NCBI GenBank assembly: GCA_026929865.2
Contig: CM049406.2
Location: 23,050,501 to 23,114,500, forward strand
Origin: Hyperoplus lanceolatus
Lineage: Eukaryota; Chordata; Actinopteri; Uranoscopiformes; Ammodytidae
Direction of reading: 5' to 3'
Length of the DNA: 64,000 bases
The notes beneath the pieces were generated by a model. It was not told the origin of the DNA. It saw only the letters and a program-made list of their open reading frames with translations, and did not search any database. Both the position numbers and the translations under genes were made by a program. Positions 1-10,239 of this stretch are shown one piece after another (the stretch's first letter is position 1; each line of letters begins with the position of its first letter).

Positions 1-461
1 TGTGTCAAATGTTTTCAAACGTGTCTATAATTGTTCAGACACAATAATCAAAAAACCTTGATCATGGAAATTTTACTTTGAAAGGCAAAACACAGTTTTT
101 TGAGCTTAAATGTGCTTATATCTTATTCCTTGTGTCTCCCTTCTTTACAGGATGAGTCAAATGGATGGCTCTTCTTAAATATGTGGTCACATTTCCAATT
201 TCTTCCACGGTTTTCTAGAAACAAGGGGTTTTGCAACTTCCAAAACGCACAAATCACCCCACCTTCCCCTACTTCTTTTCGACCTGGGTGCTGTTATGGA
301 GACATTACGTACCCTCTGCGCACGGAAAGTCAGCAGTCGGTTTGGTGTGTTCTTTGCACTTTTTCGGCCGCGACGGGAAGACTGGAGCTCCCTGAATCTG
401 CAGTCTCCATTTTCGGGTAGTCGGACTGGTGTGTCCTGGCCTTTACATTACATGGTTAGAC
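1..461. other. Unassigned sequence upstream of L2-like LINE
   Basis: No gene or repeat family is recognised here. Two overlapping short open frames occur but show no family motif. The LINE reading frame becomes recognisable only from about 462 (residues TWLEQDNS), so this stretch is either flanking DNA or a diverged 5' part of that LINE. Confidence 0.4.
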
Positions 462-579
462 AAACTTGGTTAGAGCAAGATAACAGCTCAGCTGTTCTCA
501 TAGAGTCCGCCCCCCCCCCCCCCAAATTACAATTTTGTGAGTGAATCCAGAGTGCATAAAAAAGGAGGGGGGGTTGCTA

Positions 580-2914
580 TTTTGTTTAAAGAATCTCTAC
601 AATGCAAAAAGTGTTTTGTGGAAATTTTTATTCATTTGAATATGTGTCTCTCAAGTTAAATTCAGCCTCTAGTGCTATTTTCATAGTATTTACAGGCCAC
701 CACAATACAATACAAGCTTTTTTGATGACCTTGCTGAACTGCTGTCTGTAATCTGTACTGAGTTTGACTTTGTATTAATCGTCGGGGATTTCAATATTCA
801 TACTGACAAACCCGAGGACAGATGTGCGAAAGATCTGTGCTGTGTCCTTGACAACTTTGGACTAAATCAGCATGTTGACAAACCAACTCATAACAAAGGG
901 CACACGCTGGACCTTATCATTTCCAGAGGAATGAACATTTCAGACGTAACAGTGGCAGATATAGGTCCCCTCTCAGACCATTCCTGTTTATTTTTTGAGA
1001 GTAAAATGTCTGTGCACACAATTGATCAATCAAAAGTAATCAAAAAACGGTATATTACAGAAAATACCAGTGAAACATTCATTCAAGCATTTTTTTCAAT
1101 GGTAAATGGACTTGTATAGCGCTATATCTCCGTTTATCACAGACCCAAAGCGCTTTACATTGTTTTTTGTACACATTCACCCAGTCACACACACATTCAT
1201 ACACCGATAGCAGCAGCTACCACGCAGGGTAGGCTTAGCACTAGGGTGCTAAGCTAACTATCGGGAGCAATTCGGGGTTCAGTGTCTTGCCCAGGGACAC
1301 TTCGACATGTGGCGGGGAGACAGGGGATCGAACCTCCGACCCTGCACACCAGAGGCGAACTCCCTACCCACTTCACCATTGCCGCCCCAATACCACCCCT
1401 CCCCTGTAACTCAGTTAAGGAGCTCTTAGACAACTTTAACGGCTAGTATTATAGATGCTATTGCGAATACTAAAATGAAGGTTGTCTGTCGTAAAAAAAT
1501 ATCTCCTTGGAGAAATGTCCCGCAGCTCATAATAGAAAGAAGAGAATGCCGTAAAGCAGAACGCAGGTGGCCAAAAACAACAACAATGCACGTGCCCTGT
1601 TTGCTACTGTCGACAGATTAACAAACCCTCCTGTGTCATTAGCGTCTGAACATCTCTCCACGAGGGCCTGCAATGAATTTGCCTCCTTCTTTACTGAGAA
1701 AATTCACAAAATTAGACAAGCTGTCACTGCATCAATAAGTTCAACATATGTGTTCCCTCTTAAAATCAATTCAAATGCAATGACATAATTGTATCTTATA
1801 AACCACAAAAACCTGGAGGACATTATACAACACCTGAACTCCTCATCCTGTTGCCTTGACATTCTGCCCACATGCTTCTTTAAAACTGTTTTTAGCTGTA
1901 TGGCCTTAGATGTTCTACAAATTGTCAACATGTCCCTTCAGACAGGTGTATTTCCACAGGCCCTGAAAACAGCAATCATCAAGCCACTCCTAAAAAAGAA
2001 AAATCTAGATACATTACTCATGAAAAATTATAGGCCCATATCTAACCTACCATTTTTAAGTAAAATCATTGAAAAAGCTGTTTATCAACAGCTAAATAAC
2101 TACTTAGCAAAGAACAACTGCTTTGATGTTTTCCAGTCAGGATTTCGAAAACACCACAGCACTGAGACTGCTCTGGTTAAGGTCCTTTTTCAATGACATC
2201 CATTTAAACACAGTGGCAGTGGCAAATGTTCCGTCTTAGTTTTACTGGATCTCAGTGCCGCTTTTGACACAGTTGACCACAGCATATTACTAGATCGACT
2301 AGCAAACTGGGTTGGACTTTCTTGGTGTTGTCGTAGACTCCGAATTGAATTTCAAGAAACACATTAAATCAATTAATAAATCAGCCTACTACCTCATAAA
2401 AAACATATCAAGAATTAAAGGGCTAATGTCTCAGCAAGATTTAGAAAAACTTGTCCATGCATTTATCTTTAGTAGACTTGACTACTGTAACAGTGTCCTT
2501 GCAGGCCTTCCAAAGAAATCTATCAGAGAGCTTCAGCTAATTCAGAACGCTGCTGCTCGAGTCCTCACTAGGACCAAAAAAGTGGATCACATTACCCCAT
2601 TTCTGAGGTCTTTACACTGGCTTCCTGTCACTCAAAGAATTGATTTCAAAATACTGATGTTGGTTTATAAAGCACTAAATGGTTTAGGGCCAAAATACAT
2701 TACTGATCTGCTGATACGTTATGAACCGTCCAGAGCCCTTAGGTCGTCTGGGAGAGGTCTACTTACAGTCCTTAGAGTTAGGACTAAACAAGGAGAAGCA
2801 GCTTTTAGTTATCATGCACCAAAAATCTGGAACAAACTCCCAGAAAGCTTGAGGTCTGCTGCAACTCTCAGTTATTTTAAATCGAGTCTGAAGACTTTTT
2901 TGTTTCCATTTTAA
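580..2914 (+). pseudogene. L2-like LINE polyprotein pseudogene (endonuclease, RT)
   Basis: Remnant of an APE-type endonuclease/reverse transcriptase. One frame around 691-1119 gives FYRPPQYNTSFFDDL, then GDFNIH and SDHSCL, the signature residues of the endonuclease. After the SINE insertion the frame resumes with stops. Residues in 1789-2193 (IKPLLKKK, NYRPISNLPFLSKIIEK, FQSGFRKHHSTETAL) form the N-terminal half of the reverse transcriptase. A frameshift follows, with LLDLSAAFDTVDHSILLDRL readable across it. At about 2311 the sequence jumps from LANWVG to LGVVVDSELNF, omitting the segment that should carry the catalytic YADD. The frame 2312-2914 is the intact C-terminal region, ending in a stop at 2912-2914. 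The product cannot be active. Confidence 0.85.
1101..1388 (-). mobile_element. tRNA-derived SINE inserted in the L2-like LINE
   Basis: Read on the minus strand, it opens with a tRNA-like head (GGGGCGGCAATGGTGAAGTG), contains a B-box-like GGTTCGATCCC, then the conserved fish SINE body TGGGCAAGACACTGAACCC, and ends AAAGCGCTTTGGG and ATAGCGCTATACAAGT. It interrupts the LINE endonuclease frame. A short CAAT occurs on both sides (1097-1100 and 1388-1391), but this is too short to be sure it is the target duplication. It is a pol III retroposon, not a functional tRNA gene. Confidence 0.85.
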
Positions 2915-3514
2915 CCTGCAATTTTTATTTTATTTGCTTCTTTTATTCGCTTTTAAATGTTTTATAATGTGTTTTATATATTCTAATCTTGCCCCTGTAA
3001 AGCACTTTGAGTGTCCTTGTGTCTGAATTGTGCTATATAAATAAATTTGCCTTGCCTACATTACATTTATTTTTTTTTTTTTAATTACATAATTGACCAT
3101 GTTTTCCTTTCTTTCAGTGTGTTCAAGGCATAATGGATGGGGCTTAGAAAAGGAGAGTTTAGTGTGCTTGTGGGGACGTGCCGAGGAGACACATCTGTAA
3201 ATGCCAGTTTATTGGTCTCTGGTTGAAAGAAGGACAAGACAAGAACTGATCACAGTCTTTGCTCACCATAAATAAAAAACTGAAAAGTGTGGCGTGCAAA
3301 AGAATTCAGCCCCCTGAGTCAATGCTTTGAGAGAGTATTTCTCTACCAGCTTTGCACATCTACAGACAGATATTTATTGCCCATTCTTCTTTGCAAAATA
3401 GCTCGAACTACAGATTTAGTATCAGATTGGATGGAGAGCGTCTGTCAACAGCAATTTTCAAGTCTTTCTCAATATTCTGAATTGTTTTTAGGTCTGGACT
3501 TTGACTGGGCCATT

Positions 3515-3886
3515 CTAACACATGCCTATGCTTTGATTTAAACCATTCCATTGTAAATCTGGCTGTATGTTTAGGGTAGTTGTCCTTCTGGAAGGTGAAC
3601 CTATACCCAGTCTCAAGTCCTTTGCAGACTCTAATAGGTTTTCTGCCCTGTATTTGGCTCCATCTATCTTCCCATCAACTCTAACCAGCGTCCCTGTACC
3701 TGCTGAAGAAAAGCATCCCCATTGCATGATGCTGCCACCACCATGTTTCACAGTGGGGATGGTGTGTACAGGGTGATGTGCAGTGTTAGTTTTCCACCAC
3801 ACATTGCATTTTGCATTAAGGCCACAAACTTCAATTTTGACCTCATCTGAACAGAGCACCTTCCTCCAACCCTTGCCAAAAGCCAT
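3515..3886 (-). pseudogene. Tc1 transposase C-terminal half, left arm
   Basis: Minus-strand frame of 123 codons beginning [20 protein letters not shown], the central part of a Tc1 transposase with the first catalytic aspartate context (SDE). [19 protein letters not shown] follows, and then the frame drifts after DLRLG, where the family would continue RRFTFQ. It is the inverted partner of the 3934-4380 fragment and reaches slightly further toward the N-terminus. No helix-turn-helix domain is present, so it is a fragment. Confidence 0.8.
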
Positions 3887-3933
3887 GCATAGTCAAATGA
3901 GACCAAACGTGAAGTTTTTGGCCTGAATGCAAA

Positions 3934-4380
3934 ATGCAATGTGTGGCGGAAACTAACACTACAAACCACCCTATACACACCATCACCACAGTGAAACATG
4001 GTGGTGGCAGTATCATGCTATGGGGATGCTTTTCTTCAGAAGGTACAGGGAAGCTGGTTAGAGTTGATGGGAAGATAGATAGAGCCAAAGAAAACCTGTT
4101 AGAGTCTGCAAAAGACTTGAGACTGGGGCAGAGGTTCACCTTCCAGAAGGAAAACTACCCTAAACACACAACCAGATCTACTATGAAATGGTTTAAATCA
4201 AAGCATAGTCATGTGTTAGAATGGGCCAGTCAAAGTCCAGACCTAAAAACAATTGAGAATATTGAGAAAGACTTGAAAATTGCTGTTGACAGACACTCTC
4301 CATCCAATCTGATACTAAATCTGAACCTTGAGCTATTTTGCAAAGAAGAATGGACATCTGTAGATGTGCAAAGCTGGTAG
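3934..4380 (+). pseudogene. Tc1 transposase C-terminal half, right arm
   Basis: A 148-codon frame with clear Tc1/IS630 transposase C-terminal similarity: [38 protein letters not shown] (the second catalytic aspartate of the DDE triad would sit in QxDNxPKH; here the residues read QKENYPKH), and LEWASQSPDLKTIEN (normally WPSQSPDLNPIE). The N-terminal helix-turn-helix and first catalytic region are missing. Changes at conserved catalytic positions show it is a dead fragment. The mirror copy lies at 3515-3886 on the minus strand. Confidence 0.8.
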
Positions 4381-4636
4381 AGAAATACTCCAATAGATTT
4401 GCAGCTGTAATTGCAGCGATAGGTGGTTCTACAAAGCATTGACTCAGGGGGCTGAATACTTTTGCACGCCACACTGTTCAGTTTTTTATTTATAAAAAAA
4501 AATTAAAACCACGATGATGCAACACTTTGTGTTGGTGTATCACAGAAAATCCCAATAAAATAAATGAACGTATGTGGTTGTAACGTGAGAAAATGTGGAA
4601 CATTTCAATGGGTATGAATACTTTTGCAAGCCACTA

Positions 4637-5600
4637 TATTAAAATTCTGCAGGTCAAAGAAACGGTATAAGTGATTAGCATTTCAAACTGCAATGTATTC
4701 TAAGTGCAGGGGGCTTCAGAGCCCACGTCTTCAGCTTCAAACGATGGCAAGTCCTGGAGCCCGGCCGAGGATTACACAGAAACATCACAGCAAATGTGGC
4801 GTCTGGGATTACAATTAGAGCAATATCATCCATCATGTAAAAGCTTGTTATGTTAGCATAACCTGAGAGAGACTCTGCTTCTGCCTATGTGCCGCATGTA
4901 GGGCTTTGTTGATATTAGAAATTAAATAAGCTTTTTGCATTGTGCAGGACTTAGATGTAATCAAAGGGATGGAGGCCAGAAGTTTGGGTGTTTGCACACA
5001 GTGGCGCTTTTGTTGCTTTTTCATTCTCTCATTTTAATTGCCTGCTCTCTCTGTCATCTCATCTTTTTTTTTTTTTTTTTTTTTTTTTCTTCTTCTCCCC
5101 CCCTCTCTCTCTCTTTCTCCCCACACCACTCCCCCCCTTTCTGTGTGTATAGATGTGGGTTGTGGGTGTCAAATAATATAAAAAAAAAAAAAAAATTTAA
5201 ATTTATAAATATTTAATTAAAAAATATAATTATATTTTTATAAATTTAATAAAAAATAAAAAATGTTTTTCTTCTGTATTTAACTCTCTACATCTTAAAA
5301 TACAAAATTTTACTTTTCTTTATTTTAACATTTTCTAAAAATAAAAATCAAATACTCAAAAATAAAAAATACCAAAATCACAAACCAAAACCCAAAAACC
5401 CAAAAAATAAAAAAAAAGAAAAAAACCACAGAAAAAAGAAAAAGCGAAAAAAGATGGAACCCAAAAAAGAGAGAGAGGGAGTGAGAAGTTGGTGTGGGGG
5501 AGCCCCCCCCCCCGGAGGAAGGAAGGAAAACAGGTTTTGGCCATGCCAAACCAGGGCGCAAGAAACGAGGGGGCTGGGGTGAGTACAAACATGTTTTTAT
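4637..5600. other. Unassigned low-complexity stretch
   Basis: No gene is seen. The stretch holds a T run at 5064-5088, a pyrimidine-rich tract to about 5150, an AT-rich stretch to about 5450, a purine-rich segment and a C run near 5505. Open frames here are compositional artefacts (poly-F or poly-S). The last bases (5578-5596) form one arm of a 19-bp inverted repeat whose partner lies beyond the next element. Confidence 0.5.
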
Positions 5601-5601
5601 A

Positions 5602-6460
5602 CTCAACAAAAATATACTTCCAACTTTTGCTTTTCTCCCATTTTTCATGAGATGGACTTAAAGATCTAAAATTCATTTCAGATACACAATTGTACCATTT
5701 CTCTCAAACATTGTTCACAAATCTGTCTAAATGTGTGATAGTGAGCACTTCTGCTTTGCTGAGATAAACCATCCCACCTCACAGGTGTGCCACATCAAGA
5801 TGCTGATCTGACATCATGATTAGTGCACAGGTGTGCCTTAGACTGTCCACAATAAAAGGCCACCCTGAAATGTGCAGTTTTGTCTCACAGCAAAATGCCA
5901 CAGATGCCACAAGCATTGAGGGAGCGTGCAATTGGCATGCTGACAGCAGGAATGTCAACCAGATCTGTTGCTCGTGCATTGAATGTTCATTTCTCCACCA
6001 TAAGCCGTCTCCAGCAACTTCGCACAGCCATTGAAGAGGAGTGGACCAACATTCCACAGGCCACAATTGACAATCTGATAAACTCTATGCGAAGAAGATG
6101 TGTTGCACTGCATGAGGCAAATGGTGGTCACACCAGATACTGACTGGTTCTGAGTCCCCAGACCCCCAATAAAGCAAAAAAATGCACATTTCAGAGTGGC
6201 CTTTTATTGTGGACAGTCTAAGGCACACCTGTGCACTAATCATGATGTCAGATCAGCATCTTGATGTGGCACACCTGTGAGGTGGGATGGATTATCTCAG
6301 CAAAGCAGAAGTGCTCACAATCACACATTAAGACAGATTTGTGAACAATGTTTGAGAGAAATGGTACAATTGTGTATCTGGAATGAATTTTAGATCTTTA
6401 AGTCCATCCCATGAAAAATGGGAGCAAAAACAAAAGTGTTGCGTTTATATTTTTGTTGAG
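5602..6460 (+). mobile_element. Tc1-like internal-deletion derivative with long TIRs
   Basis: The element is bounded by inverted repeats of roughly 275 bases (about 5602-5878 and 6183-6460) that match closely, ending in CTCAACAAAAATATA and its complement. A TA-rich target is on each side. The inverted repeats carry the conserved ACAGGTGTGCCTTAGACTG and GATGCTGAT blocks of a widespread fish Tc1 family. The middle is reduced to about 300 bases encoding only the two ends of the transposase (see 5895-6143). The length is about half of an autonomous copy. Confidence 0.85.
5895..6143 (+). CDS. Mini-transposase: Tc1 helix-turn-helix fused to C-terminal tail
   Basis: An uninterrupted 82-codon frame. 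Residues 1-40 (starting MPQMPQALRERAIGM, with GMSTRSVARALNVHFSTISR) are the N-terminal helix-turn-helix DNA-binding domain of a Tc1-family transposase. Residues 41-82 (QLRTAIEEEWTNIPQ, MRRRCVALHEANGGHTRY) are the extreme C-terminus. The catalytic DDE core of about 250 residues is missing, and the two ends are joined in frame. The start is the ATG at 5895, the usual transposase start; an upstream in-frame TTG at 5880 is not a plausible start. If expressed it could bind the element ends but not cut DNA. Most likely it is a deletion product preserved by chance; a repressor role is only a hypothesis. Confidence 0.6.
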   Translation: MPQMPQALRERAIGMLTAGMSTRSVARALNVHFSTISRLQQLRTAIEEEWTNIPQATIDNLINSMRRRCVALHEANGGHTRY

Positions 6461-7166
6461 TGTATATATATGCTAGCCATTATATTCTTCCCTATATAGA
6501 AACATGTTTGTACTCACCGAAGCACCATTGTTACTTGCGTTGCCATTTGACATGGCTAAAACCTGATTTGCCTTCCTGCATCAGTCAAGGGTATCCAAGG
6601 CAAAAAGCTAATATTCCCACTCGCTCTCTTTGTTGAACGCGATCTAGCATCTATGATCGATTGCTCTTCCTGTGGACCCCAAAGTTTTACTCTGAATTTC
6701 ATACATGAGAGTTTGCAGTTGAATTTGGCACGTTGAATTTTTTAACGTTGAATATTTGATTTTGAATTTGAGAACATTGTAAAATAAAGGTGAAAATTAG
6801 TTGTTTAAAATTTAATGAGTTAAATTTAGAGTCAAAAAATTCAGATACATTATTTGAATGCACAAATATTCAGTGCTTAAAATTCAATTGCTTTTTATTT
6901 TCAAAATCCGATGAGACACATTTACTTCCATTATGCTTGCCTTTTTTTTTATTTCTGGAAGGCTGTCATAATCTATTTTTCTGCATTTGGTTCTCTCTCA
7001 TTGATCGTCAGCATCTTAAAGATGTGCACCTGAAAGACAAAACGTTTTTAAACAACCCCTTGTGCAAGAAATTGTGTTTTTATACAACTAAATTGCAACA
7101 GCAAAACTTTTGGAGGAAACTTAATGCCAACAGCATTGTTTTTAACTAGGATATTGATAAAATAAT
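6461..7166. other. Unassigned AT-rich sequence
   Basis: No gene is seen. The second arm of the 19-bp perfect inverted repeat that brackets the upstream Tc1 derivative lies at 6500-6518. A 119-codon frame at 6790-7149 has no recognisable domain and AT-rich, non-coding-like composition. Confidence 0.45.
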
Positions 7167-7277
7167 TTAAAGTTGTAGTGTGTAACTTCTTGTAACCCCA
7201 TGAGGAATTCTGAGGAATTACAACTTGAATGTAACCGACATTTATTTTCATGAATAAGTTACACACTATAGCTTTAA
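7167..7277. mobile_element. Short TTAA-ended MITE
   Basis: 111-bp unit with terminal inverted repeats of about 20 bases: it begins TTAAAGTTGTAGTGTGTAAC and ends with the near-complement GTTACACACTATAGCTTTAA. TTAA sits at both ends. It has no coding capacity. The TTAA could be a piggyBac-type target duplication or part of the terminal repeat. Confidence 0.7.
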
Positions 7278-7503
7278 GTGTCTGGCTAAATGCTGAGTAT
7301 ATCAGTGTAATGATCCCTAATGTTTTTTGTTGTTGTTTTCTGCCAGAATATCCAGTCTTGGTCAATTTTTGCTCAAAGCAACTAAAGCATCATTGAACTC
7401 TTAAATGGTTTTATAATCTTATAACTGGCAGTACATGCTTAAGTGTAAGTGCTTTAGAGGAATAAGATGGTCCACTGTCCACAGTGAGTCAACATGTTCG
7501 TCA

Positions 7504-8411
7504 TTAAAGCCACTACGAGTAACATGGCACGTTGGCGTCCCCTTTGGACAAAAGCGGTAGTATTTTTAGGCACGTGAGTGTGAACTGAGAAGGGAGCAAT
7601 ATAGTGCATGTCCATGTGTTGAAAGTGTGAGGACTCTTTTCGGCTCCGTAAGTGGTTTTGACACTGCATCAACTAATGCCAGTTACTGCCACACGCACCT
7701 GATTGCAATGAGTTGTTGCAGCAGTGTCACCTAACTACTCTCTCTCACGGAGCTGAAAGATTAGGCCTACGTGTCCGACTCCTCACAGAAAGCGAATGAA
7801 CGATAGACGGCAGTTAGTATGGATCACGATGAGGTAATGTGTTTATGTTGTTGTAAATAATTACTATTTCAGATAATGGTTATCTGATGATGGTGAAGCA
7901 AAGCAAACTTTGTGTTAGTACCAAGCGCTCATTCATTTAGGAGTAAACACTGCTGTCTAGTTTCGCTCTCGTGAAATTCTATACACGTTGCTTGGCAACG
8001 CCCTCGTCCCCCCCGTAGCCTATATCACTCTCCCTTTTAGCTTTTCTTCATTGCATTTTCTTTTTTTTCTTTGATGGTTCAGCCCCGTTATCAGTCATTA
8101 TGACGACAAATAACTGTATCAAACAAGGCTCTCGCTCCCCTTCCCTCACCTGGAGGGATAGGCTTCTCAATTCACGTTGCTGCGCCACACTGAAATCTGC
8201 GACCAATACGGATATGTGACCATAGAGCTTGCACGAGCGAACCGAAAATCCGACTGGGTGTGCGACCAGACCAAAAGCAGTAATAAAAACTATTTAAAAA
8301 CGTCTTTCTTTGCACTGATGGTCTCGTTTGCTGTTAAAGGTAATTTATGACTATCAGAGGAAACATGAGGCTGTTTAAAAGATATTTAAATGTTACTCGT
8401 AGCCGCTTTAA
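7504..8411. mobile_element. TTAA-ended non-autonomous DNA element, 908 bp
   Basis: Ends form an inverted repeat: left TTAAAGCCACTACGAGTAAC (7504) and right end GTTACTCGTAGCCGCTTTAA (8411), with two mismatches in 20. TTAA is at both outer ends. The interior has no open frame with a recognised domain. It includes an unassigned minus-strand 72-codon frame at 7454-7672 that crosses the left boundary and is therefore unlikely to be a gene. Confidence 0.7.
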
Positions 8412-9078
8412 CTCATTGCCGAAACCATGAACATTCACAAACCTTAACCCAAAAGCTTTGTTGCCTAAACCTCAACACACACAGGATATAGGATGCAAAA
8501 TAAAGGACTCTGGCACCAAAATCAAAACCTGACACCTCTTTGCTTTACAGAAATGTAGCACATTCTTCACTCAAAAAAAACATTGACTGTCATGAACTAC
8601 TCCTCGTGTGATTATGGCTCTGTGAATTTATGAAGATGCCCCATCAAGCAATCGAGTCCGAGTCTATAGTTAAATCGCGCTTCAGTCAAACTCCAACTAA
8701 ATCAACTGACAAGCATAGAGAGCTTGTTCAACATCATCACCAAAGACAATAAGGTCCTGTTTTTGGGAAATTCATCGACCACTGTGTCCTCAATCGCATA
8801 GCAAGGCAATGCTCATGTGCATAAAGCATCAACCATGCTACTGTAGTACGTGTTTGAAATTGAACCATAATTTGAACTCTGTTTCAAGGTATGCATTCTC
8901 TGAAAGTAGATTTATGTAACTTTGTGAGCGTTCGGAAAAAATATATAAGATAAATTACATTTCTGTGGCTGTACTGTTGTTAAATATGTATTTTTGTTGT
9001 TGTATAGTTTTATTTTCTGCCAATAGCCAAAGCCCACCACATATTTTGGGTTCATTCAGTGTTTTTTATTTTTAGTTA
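8412..9078. other. Unassigned intergenic sequence
   Basis: No gene, repeat boundary or RNA gene is recognised in this stretch. Confidence 0.4.
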
Positions 9079-10129
9079 CAGTTTTTCTCAGTTGCTTTGG
9101 TGCTTTTCTCAGATCAGAATGAAAATTCTCATAACTATTAGTTCAACCTCCGCAACATTTAGTCATTTGAGCACATCATAGTAGCAATTTCTCCTTCCTC
9201 TGAACAAATTGCTTCTGGACATGTATCAGTTGCTTTCCTACAATTCTCTGCTGTTTTATAACATTGTCATTTGCTTATGTCATGTCAGTCAAAATGAACT
9301 ATACTTATGGATGCTGAATAGTCGTTCCCAATAAAACTAATAGTCTTCATTTCATTGCTTGAGTCATTACATACAAAATTGTTGAACTAGTTATCAAATT
9401 CTATCAAGCAAATTTTATACCTTTTCTTTATCATAGATACTTTCCTCGCTGCATTGCAAAGGATAATATCCGTTATGATGTAGATGGAAATATGTGGCCA
9501 GACAAACAGGAACGTCTGGATGTGCCAGAATGATTTACCGTTCAGTTACAATATGTCCTGTTATATTGTTCACATTTGTGCACAGCTCTACCAAAAGGGT
9601 GTTTGTTCTAAATAAGTGACTGAAGTGTATTTTTCTTTTGCACAATGCTGTAGAATTGCAAAGAGGATATACAGTAAAAATGTGAAACATACGTATTCAG
9701 TGTCTTGTACTCACTTACTCCCTTAACTACAGCAATGTGTAACTTTACTGTAGTTTTCAAATGGCTGTACAAGTAGTGTATAGTGCTGTCTTGAGCATTT
9801 TCAGGTAGTGTCACCGAGTTCTGACATTTTTTTTGCATTGGAAAACACTGAGAGAATAAACTGTCATAATGAAAACATGACAAAGCCATTTGACTATCTT
9901 GTTCATAAACGATGGTGTCAAGACTTCTCATTTTGATGACACTGGCAGTTTCATTGACATGAATACTTGCTTTTGAGGAATAGACTATCCATTTTGAGCA
10001 AGTGACGTACTTTTGCAAGTTATCCACTAGGTTTTGCAGTTTGCACTAATTGTTTTGAGAAATGCACTAACTGCTGTGCAAATTTTAATATTGATGTGAG
10101 AAAAGCACCAAAGCAACTGAAAAAAACTG
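9079..10129 (+). mobile_element. Tc1/mariner-type element remnant, TA-flanked
   Basis: Terminal inverted repeats of about 33 bases: left CAGTTTTTCTCAGTTGCTTT at 9079, right its complement ending at 10129, with GGTGCTTTTCTCA next inward on both sides. TA dinucleotides flank both ends (9077-9078, 10130-10131), as expected for Tc1/mariner insertion. Only a C-terminal scrap of a transposase remains (9435-9533). A minus-strand 139-codon frame fills much of the right half (9608-10027) but resembles no known family. Confidence 0.75.
9435..9533 (+). pseudogene. Tc1/mariner transposase C-terminal remnant
   Basis: A 32-residue tail plus stop, RYFPRCIAKDNIRYDVDGNM followed by WPDKQERLDVPE. It has the RYFPRC and DVD..(L/M)WPD pattern I associate with the C-terminus of a fish Tc1/mariner-type transposase. 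The rest of the coding region is not recognisable in the element. The similarity is recalled from the family, not searched. Confidence 0.5.
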
Positions 10130-10239
10130 TAAGAATGAACTGATAAAGCAAATATAAAAAAGAAAAGCTCAGTACCTTAATCTATGTTAAAAGGCTTGCC
10201 GGACAATCAAACTAGAACAACATGGAAGAGGCAAGATAT

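Larger units (their letters stand above)
462..3058 (+). mobile_element. L2-like non-LTR retrotransposon, decayed copy
   Basis: Plus-strand LINE of the L2/CR1 group. The order endonuclease, reverse transcriptase, C-terminal domain is still readable. The 3' end (about 2990-3058) has the L2-type tail with AAAGCACTTTGAGTG and CTATATAAATAAA. The C-terminal block (LDYCNSVLAGLP, HWLPVTQRIDFK, IWNKLPESLR) is typical of fish L2 elements. The copy has a SINE inserted at 1101-1388, several frameshifts and an internal deletion near 2310 that removes the reverse transcriptase active site. It starts inside the endonuclease domain, so it is also truncated or unrecognisable at its 5' end. No target duplication was found. 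The exact clade within L2/CR1 is inferred. Confidence 0.85.
3268..4636. mobile_element. Fold-back Tc1-like element (two 3' halves head to head)
   Basis: Arms 3268-3849 and 3893-4494 are inverted copies of the same Tc1 3' half, separated by about 43 bases. Each arm encodes the C-terminal half of a Tc1 transposase, with the motif block VKHGGGSIM(Q/L)WGCFSS readable outward from the centre on opposite strands. The right arm continues to a typical Tc1 terminus (GGTATGAATACTTTTGCAAG, then CCACTA) at 4636 next to TA; the left arm lacks this outer about 140 bases. Neither arm has the N-terminal DNA-binding half. The arms differ by scattered substitutions and small indels, so the inversion is old. 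Confidence 0.85.

Noticed and set aside
1101-1388. Possible tRNA gene (B-box-like GGTTCGATCCC on the minus strand)
   Set aside because: It is the head of a SINE: no complete cloverleaf was made out, and the SINE body and tail follow. The same applies to 43200-43568.
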